Shown here: positions 14,351-20,776 of the stretch, in pieces
Layout of the letters: every line of letters starts with the position of its first letter
Position numbering within the stretch: the stretch's first letter is position 1
From: Candidatus Doudnabacteria bacterium
GTDB taxonomy: Bacteria > Patescibacteriota > Doudnabacteria > UBA920
Length of the DNA stretch: 21,210 nucleotides
Reading direction: 5' to 3'
NCBI GenBank assembly: GCA_903913365.1
Contig: CAIWKW010000048.1
Coordinates: forward strand, 1-21,210
The notes under the pieces: generated by a model
Seen by the model: only the letters and a program-made list of their open reading frames with translations
Database searches by the model: none
What the model was told of the DNA's origin: nothing
Program-made: the position numbers and the translations under genes

Positions 14351-14875
14351 ATGTCAAAAATATATATTCTTTTGGCCATAATAGCAATAATTGCTATTGC
14401 GGTAGCCATTTGGGATAGTTTATCAAAAAAACCGGAAATTTTTCCCTACCAAAAAAAGAAATATTTTTTAACTCCTACCGAAAAGATATTTTTTGAAGTG
14501 TTACTACAAATTTTAAATAACCAATATTTTGTTTTTCCTCAAGTGCATATAGCTAGTATTTTGGAAGTGCGGAAAGGCCAAGCCAATTATATGGCCTATT
14601 TTAATAAAATTATCAGGAAGTCGTTTGATTTTGTAATCTTTGATAAACAAAATTTAAATGCCTTATTAGTTATTGAGCTTGATGATTCTAGCCATAATCA
14701 GCCTAAACGGGTTGAAAGAGATGAATTTGTTAACGAAACTTTAAAAGTCTCCGACTTAAATATTTTACATATAAAACCACAGCAAAATTACAACTTAGAA
14801 GAGCTTAAACAATCAATTTTGAGCAAGCTTGAAAATCACGTTATACCTACTCCGGATTTAAGCATAAAACAATAG
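14351..14875 (+). CDS. Membrane-anchored DUF2726 protein
   Basis: 174 residues. A transmembrane segment (about 5-22, ILLAIIAIIAIAVAIW) is followed by a DUF2726 domain (about 40-145) with LTPTEKIFFEVLL, FDFVIFD and ALLVIELDDSSH. DUF2726 is related to the PD-(D/E)xK fold; here FDFVIFD and VIELDD stand where Asp and Glu-x-x would be. The gene is 15 bp after the HARE protein and ends the operon. A DNA-processing domain held at the inner face of the membrane would suit defence against incoming DNA, but that is inference. No terminator is visible; repeat copy B follows. Confidence 0.7.
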   Translation: MSKIYILLAIIAIIAIAVAIWDSLSKKPEIFPYQKKKYFLTPTEKIFFEVLLQILNNQYFVFPQVHIASILEVRKGQANYMAYFNKIIRKSFDFVIFDKQNLNALLVIELDDSSHNQPKRVERDEFVNETLKVSDLNILHIKPQQNYNLEELKQSILSKLENHVIPTPDLSIKQ

Positions 14876-14884
14876 GATTTTTTA

Positions 14885-14923
14885 CTATTTCCGTTCCGAC
14901 TTGGTCAAACAAGGCCAGCCACG
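14885..14923 (-). repeat. Dispersed repeat copy B (SWLALFDQVGTEI tail)
   Basis: Matches copy A at 33 of 39 bases in inverted orientation and lies in the same orientation as copy C. The frame reads SWLALFDQVGTEIVKN. Several differences from copy A change residues while keeping the frame, which fits a diverged paralogous gene tail better than a plain DNA repeat. Confidence 0.65.
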
Positions 14924-14925
14924 AC

Positions 14926-14960
14926 TTGACAAAATACCACCAAATGTGGTATTTTATAAT
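14926..14960 (+). promoter_or_regulatory. Promoter with embedded operator-like palindrome (15009 gene)
   Basis: TTGACA (14926-14931) and TATAAT (14955-14960) are both perfect but 23 bp apart; TATTTT, 18 bp from the -35, is an alternative -10. The space between is filled by a perfect 10-bp inverted repeat, AAAATACCAC (14931-14940)/GTGGTATTTT (14946-14955). A dimeric regulator bound there would control the promoter. Confidence 0.6.
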
Positions 14961-15008
14961 ATCTGCATACTGAGTGTGAATTTTGGCAAAATCAAGGAGG
15001 CATACGCG

Positions 15009-15530
15009 ATGGCCAAACAAGCCACTGCAATTTCCGTGGTCGACCCGACTCATAAGGTTGACTATTCGAAAACTGAAACACCGCCGAACTACAAGTGCGG
15101 AAAGTGTAGAGCCACAGGCTGCAAGCTTTGGCGCGAGTATCAGACCTTTCTGAATCACCAGTCTCTGCTCTGTGTGAAGTGCGCGGGACAGGAAGAAGGA
15201 AAAGTCGTCTGCGACATTGACGACGCGGGAAAAATTGGTCTGGAAAGAAGGTGGCGTACCGACCAAATCGGATGGATGGTACCGGCAGTACCGACGGAAG
15301 AAAACGACACATACTGGGGTTATTCATCCGTACCCCAAGCCGGCTGTGAATGGTGGAACCGCCTGCCATCAATCTCTGAGCAGACCAAAGCCGAACTCAA
15401 GCAGCTCGCACAACCTGTAATCGAGCATGCGAAGCTCCGGCAACGCCGTGGTCGAAAGCCGTCCATGGTATTCTGGGGTCAAAACAATCCCCGAAAAGCT
15501 CTGGCTCTCGCTCTCAAGTACGCGGCATAA
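15009..15530 (+). CDS. Conserved hypothetical zinc-binding protein, GC-richer than neighbours
   Basis: 173 residues. A zinc ribbon or treble-clef is likely from two CxxC pairs, Cys30/Cys33 and Cys55/Cys58, with Cys38 between, in the context KCGKCRATGCKLWREYQTF and LLCVKCA. The middle holds a striking block, TDQIGWMVPAVPTEENDTYW (about 84-103), then GYSSVPQAGCEWW, and the C-terminus is basic and helical. From memory, similar proteins occur in CPR genomes without assigned function. The start is fixed by a perfect AAGGAGG (14994-15000) 8 nt upstream; the frame is open to 14901 but the promoter lies inside that extension. It forms a single-gene unit with an operator-like palindrome and a GC-rich terminator. 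Its composition differs from the AT-rich operon before it. Confidence 0.75.
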   Translation: MAKQATAISVVDPTHKVDYSKTETPPNYKCGKCRATGCKLWREYQTFLNHQSLLCVKCAGQEEGKVVCDIDDAGKIGLERRWRTDQIGWMVPAVPTEENDTYWGYSSVPQAGCEWWNRLPSISEQTKAELKQLAQPVIEHAKLRQRRGRKPSMVFWGQNNPRKALALALKYAA

Positions 15531-15552
15531 CTCTTGTCGCAATTTACTCGTG

Positions 15553-15581
15553 CGCCCGTTCAAGGTCAAACCTTGCGGGCG
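15553..15581 (+). terminator. Hairpin terminator of the 15009 gene
   Basis: CGCCCG (15553-15558)/CGGGCG (15576-15581) and CAAGG/CCTTG around TCAAA, with a TT bulge. The following TATTCTTAT is only moderately T-rich, so termination strength is uncertain. Confidence 0.55.
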
Positions 15582-15611
15582 TATTCTTATGCCTACATTT
15601 CAAGAATCCTT

Positions 15612-15640
15612 GTTCGAACATCGTTCCACAAGGCCAGCCA
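15612..15640 (-). repeat. Dispersed repeat copy C (SWLALWNDVRTRI tail)
   Basis: Identical to 5905-5933 of copy A on the opposite strand except for one base. The frame reads SWLALWNDVRTRILEM then a stop, just after the terminator of the frameshifted gene. Copies B and C flank the 15009 gene in the same orientation. Confidence 0.7.
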
Positions 15641-15644
15641 AGAA

Positions 15645-15668
15645 AAAACTCCCTGATTAGGGAGTTTT
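15645..15668 (-). terminator. Terminator of the frameshifted coiled-coil gene
   Basis: AAAACTCCCT (15645-15654) pairs with AGGGAGTTTT (15659-15668) around GATT; on the minus strand a T run follows. The gene's stop codon is within the hairpin. Confidence 0.75.
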
Positions 15669-15993
15669 AGTGTTGTATAGTGTGCGGATGCCGGCTCGGT
15701 CTTCTAGTCGCTTTACCCTACGTTCAAGACCTTTGACTTCAAAATTTGGAGCCAAGCTATCCACTCCAAGCTGAATATTTTCCAATCCTTGTTCTAGGGT
15801 AACCTGGCCTTTCTCTAATCTTTCTATACTTGTAGCGGTTTGTTCAAAACCTAGCAACCATTCTGACTAAAGATTCGTTATCTTCCTTGGCTTCCTTAAA
15901 ACCCTTATCCATTCGGCCGCCTAATTGTTTAAAACCAGCCTCCATTGTGGCGGCCAAAGATTCCAAGGTAACTTTTTTGGTTTGCTGGCTCAT
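15657..15993 (-). pseudogene. Coiled-coil protein gene with one frameshift
   Basis: The first frame starts at ATG 15993 (MSQQTKKVTLESLAATMEAG) and stops at TGA 15844-15846 after 49 residues. One base away, the second frame continues without loss of sense: EQTATSIERLEKG through GLERRVKRLED to the stop at 15657-15659. Dropping one T from the TTTT before the TGA restores a single protein of about 111 residues that is helical and coiled-coil throughout, a kind common in CPR genomes. TTGACA (16023-16028 on the minus strand) may be its -35. The break AGG TTT TGA resembles a +1 slippery site, so programmed shifting is possible, but a simple indel or sequencing error is more likely. Confidence 0.65.
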
Positions 15994-16083
15994 AGATTTA
16001 TATGAATTTAATAATTATTTGCTGTCAAATTCGCTTATGCATATAGACTTATACCGCGGAACAAGTAATCTCCTTTTTTGTTG

Positions 16084-16310
16084 TTAATGACCTCCTCCCC
16101 GGCTGAAGCCCGGGGTTTCCTTTTACTGCACGCCCGCGATGAATATTTAATCGTTGATGGTTATTTGCTGGCGGGCGGGACGCTTTTCAAAACAAGGATG
16201 GTTTTAAAAAGATAATGTTCCATTCATCCTCGGACTCCGGCTTCGTAGTAATACACTCGTGCATTCTATAAGGGCCTCCGTCCGAGGTTTCCTGGTAAAT
16301 AAAAAACTCC
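16084..16310 (-). mobile_element. IS200/IS605-type end remnant, possibly an omega-RNA-like segment
   Basis: Gene-free stretch read on the minus strand. A hairpin CCTCGGAC/GTCCGAGG (16228-16235 with 16280-16287) is followed by a 7-bp stem CGCCCGC/GCGGGCG, then by the terminal hairpin CCCCGG/CCGGGG (16097-16115) in the context GGAAACCCCGGGCTTCAG and GGGGAGGAGGTCA. The last block is the usual right-end hairpin of IS200/IS605 elements carrying tnpB. An open frame ending at 16187 (ETSDGGPYRMHECITTKPES, no start codon) could be the tail of the lost tnpB. No transposase domain remains. Confidence 0.45.
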
Positions 16311-16331
16311 CGGGCAGCGCGCTACCCGGGA
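16301..16331 (-). terminator. Terminator of the lytic transglycosylase gene
   Basis: TCCCGGG (16308-16314) pairs with CCCGGGA (16325-16331), extended inwards by AG/CT; six T residues follow on the minus strand. It lies 17 bp after the stop at 16348. Confidence 0.8.
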
Positions 16332-16347
16332 AAAACGGACTCTTACC

Positions 16348-17847
16348 TTACCTAGAGCCAAGGAACTCTTGCGCCTCGGTGCTCACCTTGGTGAAATAGC
16401 TTGAATAGTTCGGCGACACTCCAAAGGTCAGTGTCTTTTTGGATTTGGGCCCGAGGAAGTAGCTGATGTACTCGTCCAAACCCAAATCCTCCACCAGAAA
16501 TTCCAGGCACTTTGCTTCCCACGAAGGAAGTTTTTGGTAGGATATGTCCACAGCTCCAATGCAGTGAACCGGCAGTTCGGTGTGACGAGTTGGAACCTCT
16601 TTGAGCAAATTCCGATAAGCCAAAGTTTGTATTAGCCCCACCACATCAATGGGTACATACTTTTCTTTTTTCGGACGCACCGCCTCGCAAAGCCGGCGAT
16701 GCTCAAAGGCAATGTACTCAAGCGCGCCAATAACCTCGGGCGTGTCCTGCAGGTACAGCTCCCGGTTTTTAGGATCTTTTTGCCCTATCGCCTCTTTTCG
16801 GAGAGAGAAGGAAAGTCCTGCCGGTGAAAACGGAACGGAAACCAGACTCCTGCCCTGCTCCAGTTTTAAATCCTCAGCGGTTTTAAACATTGGAGCAGCC
16901 CCGTACCAAAACCACAGCCGGTTGGGCGTGCGCTGGTTGGGATGCAGAGGGTTGGAATATTCTTTGGCCAGAGCGCGGTATACACCCGGCTCCCTGCGAT
17001 AGATATTCAAAAGTTCAGCCGCCCTTTTTACCGTAAAGTAATAAGTTGAGCCGAAATCGTGCCTCATATCCTTTTGAATAAGTTCGTAAAGTTCCTGGTG
17101 ATGAGCCGGGCTGTTGTCAAAAAACAGTCTGCCCATGGAAGGATTTAACATCCCGTACTTCTTGGCAATCTCCAGGGCTTTGTCGGGATACCCCGGACCG
17201 GAGTGATAAGCCCAAATGGCCAAATCTATCCGGCCATATCTTCTTGAGAGCGACTCAAGGTGCCTTGCCGCGGCCAAAATAGATTTTTCCGCCGAAAGCC
17301 GTTCGTCCACACCAAGTGGTACAGATGCCTTCTTGCGCGAAATCTTTTTTGAGATGAACGTTTTACTCGGAACGCCGAGACCGAGAAGCTTGGCCGTAGT
17401 GCTGATGAATTGCATTATGCCCAAAGCACCGCTTGGGCTTTTGGCGTCAGCCACTCCCCAACTCTCAACCAGCGCAACCGCTTCCAGCATGTCCTGCGGA
17501 AAGCCGGTTTTTTCACTGGCAGCCCCAAAATAATGCTGGAGCTCCGGGCTCAGAATTCTTTGAGCTCCATCCACGGCTCTCGGGTCGCACATTATGGAAA
17601 ATGTGGAACTCCGGATAATCCGCTCCGTGCGAAGGCGAAGAACTTCATCGCTCATGCCTATGCGGCCTAAGCCAATGCCTTCAAGCAGCCTTGCCGGTCT
17701 AAAATAGTTTAAGCTTACGGAAAACTCCTCCGGTATTGGCAAAGCATTTGCTTTAGGTCCACGTTTGCTATGCTTGGCAGTCCATCCATCCTCGGGAACA
17801 AACAAAGCCAGCAAAATCAAAAGAATATAAGACCTTTTTATCGTCAT
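16348..17847 (-). CDS. Secreted SLT-type lytic transglycosylase
   Basis: 499 residues. A signal peptide (about 1-24) precedes an SLT domain (about 105-225) with the catalytic Glu in VALVESWG (about 128), SPSGALGIMQF (about 137-147) and AIWAYHSGPG (about 210-219). Such enzymes cleave the MurNAc-GlcNAc bond of peptidoglycan to form 1,6-anhydro ends. The following 280 residues have no recognised domain and may bind the wall. The start at 17847 is preferred over the ATG at 17850 because GGAGG (17855-17859) is then 7 nt away. Codon use is GC-richer than in the core genes and the Shine-Dalgarno is strong, as in the 8505 and 15009 genes. It has its own terminator. It may serve cell-wall remodelling or passage of a mobile element; undecided. 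Confidence 0.82.
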   Translation of the reverse strand: MTIKRSYILLILLALFVPEDGWTAKHSKRGPKANALPIPEEFSVSLNYFRPARLLEGIGLGRIGMSDEVLRLRTERIIRSSTFSIMCDPRAVDGAQRILSPELQHYFGAASEKTGFPQDMLEAVALVESWGVADAKSPSGALGIMQFISTTAKLLGLGVPSKTFISKKISRKKASVPLGVDERLSAEKSILAAARHLESLSRRYGRIDLAIWAYHSGPGYPDKALEIAKKYGMLNPSMGRLFFDNSPAHHQELYELIQKDMRHDFGSTYYFTVKRAAELLNIYRREPGVYRALAKEYSNPLHPNQRTPNRLWFWYGAAPMFKTAEDLKLEQGRSLVSVPFSPAGLSFSLRKEAIGQKDPKNRELYLQDTPEVIGALEYIAFEHRRLCEAVRPKKEKYVPIDVVGLIQTLAYRNLLKEVPTRHTELPVHCIGAVDISYQKLPSWEAKCLEFLVEDLGLDEYISYFLGPKSKKTLTFGVSPNYSSYFTKVSTEAQEFLGSR

Positions 17848-17927
17848 CATTCATCCTCCATTCTGATTATAACGAATTTTAAAGATTATGGTTTCCTTAA
17901 AAGGTGTGCTCTTAAAAATTAACTTTA

Positions 17928-17936
17928 TGATATAAT
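17928..17936 (+). promoter_or_regulatory. Extended -10 promoter (TGATATAAT) of the 17959 gene
   Basis: TGATATAAT places the transcription start at about 17943, 16 nt before the ATG, with no Shine-Dalgarno between. Third occurrence of this nonamer in the window. Confidence 0.55.
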
Positions 17937-17958
17937 ACCCATATAATTGCAAACAAAA

Positions 17959-18339
17959 ATGAATCCGGACGAAGAGATAGCAAAAAAAGTGGAAATATAC
18001 GAAGGCTTAGCCAAAGAAAACCCAAACATTGATATTGGGCTTTTGGCAATGAATGCTTTAATAACCCAAAAACAAAACACCGTTTCGCCCAAAGCAAAAC
18101 GCTGGAGCTATTTAATTTCCATAAGCCTCCCTCCGGTAGGCCTGCTTATTGCTTTAAAATATTATTCTTTTAGCGATGAAAGGGATGCCAAAAATGTCGC
18201 GAACACTTGTGTAATTTTAACGGTGGTTTCGTTGCTGATGTTCTGGTTTGGCGCAAAGCTTTTATTTTCCAGCGCAGGCACCACGCCAGCGCAAATTGAG
18301 CAAATAAAACCTTCGGATATTCAGCAGATATTGCAGTAA
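17959..18339 (+). CDS. Hypothetical two-TM membrane protein
   Basis: 126 residues, not recognised. The N-terminal half is soluble and charged (NPDEEIAKKVEIYEGLAKEN); two hydrophobic segments (about 52-67, LISISLPPVGLLIALKYY, and about 84-104, TCVILTVVSLLMFWFGAKLL) are separated by a polar SDERDAKN loop; a short tail follows. The frame is open to a TTG at 17947, but the ATG at 17959 suits the promoter. It is divergent from the transglycosylase gene and convergent with ftsI. Coding is supported by clear topology and an own promoter. Confidence 0.65.
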   Translation: MNPDEEIAKKVEIYEGLAKENPNIDIGLLAMNALITQKQNTVSPKAKRWSYLISISLPPVGLLIALKYYSFSDERDAKNVANTCVILTVVSLLMFWFGAKLLFSSAGTTPAQIEQIKPSDIQQILQ

Positions 18340-18341
18340 AA

Positions 18342-18511
18342 AATTATTCTAATTGACCTAAATAAGGCCAAATAATCTAATTACTAATTGTAAAAAATAC
18401 AGTCTTTAAAGGAGACTGTAAATTTAACTCAATTTATAGGAATTGTCATTAGACATTTGATTTTAGACCTTATTTAGAATAATTAGAGCAATTAGGTTAA
18501 TTAGTATAATT
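18342..18511. repeat. 170-bp element with imperfect terminal inverted repeats (MITE-like or structured terminator)
   Basis: The left end (18342-18361) matches the reverse complement of the right end (18492-18511) at 18 of 20 bases, and ATAAGG (18362-18367) pairs with CCTTAT (18468-18473); the right arm has 18 extra bases between these blocks. A perfect 8-bp hairpin TACAGTCT/AGACTGTA (18398-18420) is in the middle. No coding sequence is seen. It lies between two convergent genes and may end both transcripts. Confidence 0.55.
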
Positions 18512-18533
18512 CTTTTATCTTCTTCCATTATAT

Positions 18534-20276
18534 CTACTTCCCCGGAATAGCGCGTGACGGCGGAATGTGATAGTAATTTAAAATAAACTGTGCCAGCTGG
18601 CCCCAGGCCGGCACTGCCGTGGTTTCGGCAAAACTGGCATCGCGCGGATGATCAATTCTCACCAGCATTACGAATTTCGGGTCTTCCACCGGGGCAAAAC
18701 CGATAAAAGAACCAATGTTATCGTTTTCCAAATATCTTCCGTTTGTTCCGGCAACCTGTGCCGTTCCTGTCTTTCCGCCAATATAATATCCGGGAACCGC
18801 GGCCTTTTTGCCGTAACCGTTTTCCACAACATCCACCAGCATGGCATCCATGGTGCTGGCGGTTTTTTGCGATATCACCTGTGACACAACTTGCGGCTGA
18901 GTGTTTTCCGTACGCCCGTCGGGATAAATTTTACTTTGCACAATATAAGGCTTCATCATTTTCCCGCCATTGGCAAAAGGGATATAAGACTCGAGCATTT
19001 GCATGGGGGTTACGGTAATACCCTGGCCGAAACTCGAAGTAAAATAATTTGTTTGATTGTCATTTTTCAAATTGCTTAAATCCCCTTTTGTTTCCGGGAG
19101 TTCAATTCCAGTTTGTTGGCCAAAACCGAATTTTTTTATGTAGCTGTAAAAATCCTGATTGCCAAGCTGCTGCTCGGCGTAAACCGCACCGGTGTTGTAG
19201 GACCAATCAAGCACCTGCGTCATGGTGGTTACCCCGTGCGCTTTATTGTCGGAATTATGGATATGAAAAGGGCCAACGGCCACGTCTCCGGTGTCGGTAT
19301 ATGTTGTATCAGGCGCTACCTTTCCTTCGTCAATGGCCGATGCCATGGTAATAGCCTTAAACACCGAACCCGGCTCATAATTGCCCATTACAGCGGTATT
19401 ATTAAACACGCCGGGACTTGTAACTTTGCCAAATTGATTCGGGTCAAAATCCGGGTAATTAGCCATGGCCAAAACCGCTCCGGTTTTCGGGTTAACCACA
19501 ATGGCCGTTCCGCTGTCAGCGCCGTTTTTTGTAACCGTGTCGGCAAGAACGCTTTGCGCCTGAAACTGGATGGTTTTATCAATAGTTAAAATTAAATTTA
19601 CGCCGTCTTGAGCCGCTTTTTCGTTTAATGTGGTTCCGTAAATCCAGGCTCCGCTGGTATCTTTCTCGGCTTCAAAAGCTCCGGCCGTGCCGGCCAGATC
19701 CTTTTCAAAATATCTTTCAAGGCCATACAGGCCGACTTTTTGCGTGCTTTGCCCGCTGTAGCCCACAAAACCTATTACCTGGCTGAGTAAATTATTTTCC
19801 GGATACACCCTCGTATCTTCGGAATCAAAATAAATTCCCGGCATGGCCAAATTTTTAATCTGCTGCTGCTCCAAATCGCTGAGCTGCTTTTTTATAGGCA
19901 CATATTTTTTTGTGATGTCGGAAATTTTTAACAAGATGTCTTTTTGATCCATTTGCAAAACCGTTGCCAGGCCGGCAGCCGTTAGGCTTGGGTTTATAAT
20001 GTCGTGCGGAACCGCGTAAACCAAATAACTTTTGGAGTTTGTGGCCAGCGGAATAGTACCAATGGCGGTCTGATCGGCCAGCTTAATTTCGCCTCGACTG
20101 GGCAAGAGCTTCTGATAAATGTTATGCTGGGCTTCCGCCTGCTGCTTAAACTGGCTTCCTTTAATTATCTGAAAATAAAACAGCCTGGCGGCAATAACCA
20201 AAAAAAGGAACAACAAAAAAGCAGTCAAAAAGCTGCTTCTGGAATTAAAAAAATTTTTTTCAGGCCTGCTAATCAT
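18534..20276 (-). CDS. ftsI: Penicillin-binding protein, FtsI/PBP2-type peptidoglycan transpeptidase
   Basis: 580 residues. One N-terminal membrane anchor (about 15-36), a dimerisation domain with RGEI (61-64), and the transpeptidase domain with the three penicillin-binding motifs: SVFK (Ser304, Lys307), SYN (359-361) and KTG (502-504). It cross-links peptidoglycan at the division septum. Position after an ftsL-like gene and rsmH on the same strand matches the dcw cluster and supports the ftsI name over other class B PBPs. No PASTA domains are present. No Shine-Dalgarno precedes the ATG. The downstream end is the 170-bp inverted-repeat element. Confidence 0.9.
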   Translation of the reverse strand: MISRPEKNFFNSRSSFLTAFLLFLFLVIAARLFYFQIIKGSQFKQQAEAQHNIYQKLLPSRGEIKLADQTAIGTIPLATNSKSYLVYAVPHDIINPSLTAAGLATVLQMDQKDILLKISDITKKYVPIKKQLSDLEQQQIKNLAMPGIYFDSEDTRVYPENNLLSQVIGFVGYSGQSTQKVGLYGLERYFEKDLAGTAGAFEAEKDTSGAWIYGTTLNEKAAQDGVNLILTIDKTIQFQAQSVLADTVTKNGADSGTAIVVNPKTGAVLAMANYPDFDPNQFGKVTSPGVFNNTAVMGNYEPGSVFKAITMASAIDEGKVAPDTTYTDTGDVAVGPFHIHNSDNKAHGVTTMTQVLDWSYNTGAVYAEQQLGNQDFYSYIKKFGFGQQTGIELPETKGDLSNLKNDNQTNYFTSSFGQGITVTPMQMLESYIPFANGGKMMKPYIVQSKIYPDGRTENTQPQVVSQVISQKTASTMDAMLVDVVENGYGKKAAVPGYYIGGKTGTAQVAGTNGRYLENDNIGSFIGFAPVEDPKFVMLVRIDHPRDASFAETTAVPAWGQLAQFILNYYHIPPSRAIPGK

Positions 20277-20330
20277 TTTAAATTACCGGCTATCTTTTCT
20301 ATTCTGCCCAACCGGCGATTTAATTATACA

Positions 20331-20741
20331 CTATTGGGCAGATAATTGAGAATTTAGGCTTACCAAATTTTGATTTTGGGCGTATTGGTTATCAACTAAA
20401 AATTTAGGAGTGCCTGCGGGAACAAAATTGGCGCTTAAAACGTCGGTTTGAATACTAACCATGGATTTGGCCTCGGAGTTTTTTAAAGTAGCCACCCGGT
20501 TTGAATCCGTTAACACCGAAATGCGTTTTTGCAGCTGAGTTATTTGATACCCCTGGGAAGCAAAATCGTTAACTCCATAAACATAACTCATAAGCAAAAC
20601 CACATTGGCTGAAATTAAGCCAACCGACAACCAAAATCGAAAATTTAATTTAACCGAACCGGCCGAATGTTTTACACCTAAAGCTTTTGTTCTTGAAAAA
20701 ACCGGGGCCCAAAAATTTTCCAAAACTGATGTTTTTACCAT
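20331..20741 (-). CDS. ftsL: FtsL-like cell-division membrane protein
   Basis: 136 residues: basic cytoplasmic N-terminus, one transmembrane segment (about 36-56) and a short coiled coil (about 64-90, ITQLQKRISVLTDSNRVATL), then a low-complexity Asn/Gln/Ser tail. FtsL has little sequence conservation; the call rests on this topology and on its position between rsmH and ftsI. In other bacteria FtsL links to FtsB and FtsQ and activates FtsW/FtsI. It is 54 bp before ftsI and 35 bp after rsmH, so all three are probably one transcript. Confidence 0.7.
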   Translation of the reverse strand: MVKTSVLENFWAPVFSRTKALGVKHSAGSVKLNFRFWLSVGLISANVVLLMSYVYGVNDFASQGYQITQLQKRISVLTDSNRVATLKNSEAKSMVSIQTDVLSANFVPAGTPKFLVDNQYAQNQNLVSLNSQLSAQ

Positions 20742-20776
20742 AATATTTTGTTTAATCTATTTGTTTTTATTTTGTT

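Noticed and set aside
14901..15008. Longer N-terminus for the 15009 protein
   Set aside because: The extension overlaps repeat copy B and the promoter, while a perfect SD stands before ATG 15009.
14847..15372. Minus-strand open frames opposite the 15009 gene
   Set aside because: They are shadows of a GC-rich gene; only the last codons (copy B) show any resemblance to a protein tail.
14885..15640. Integron-like cassette with attC sites formed by repeat copies B and C
   Set aside because: No attC core sites or paired arms are seen in B and C, and the repeats read as protein-coding tails.
5903..15640. Copies A and C as attL/attR of the integrase
   Set aside because: They are inverted, whereas att sites of an integrated element are direct; the tRNA is a better left end.
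16187..16325. Small protein ending at 16187
   Set aside because: The frame reads like protein but has no start codon before an internal Met, no promoter, and begins in a terminator; treated as part of the IS remnant.
6870..18500. Second copy of the tRNA-Gln 3' end as right attachment site
   Set aside because: No stretch resembling GGTTCGAATCCTACCGCC was found to the right by eye; the right end stays unknown.
18648..20345. Plus-strand open frames within ftsI
   Set aside because: They are antisense shadows of a well-supported gene and have no start signals.
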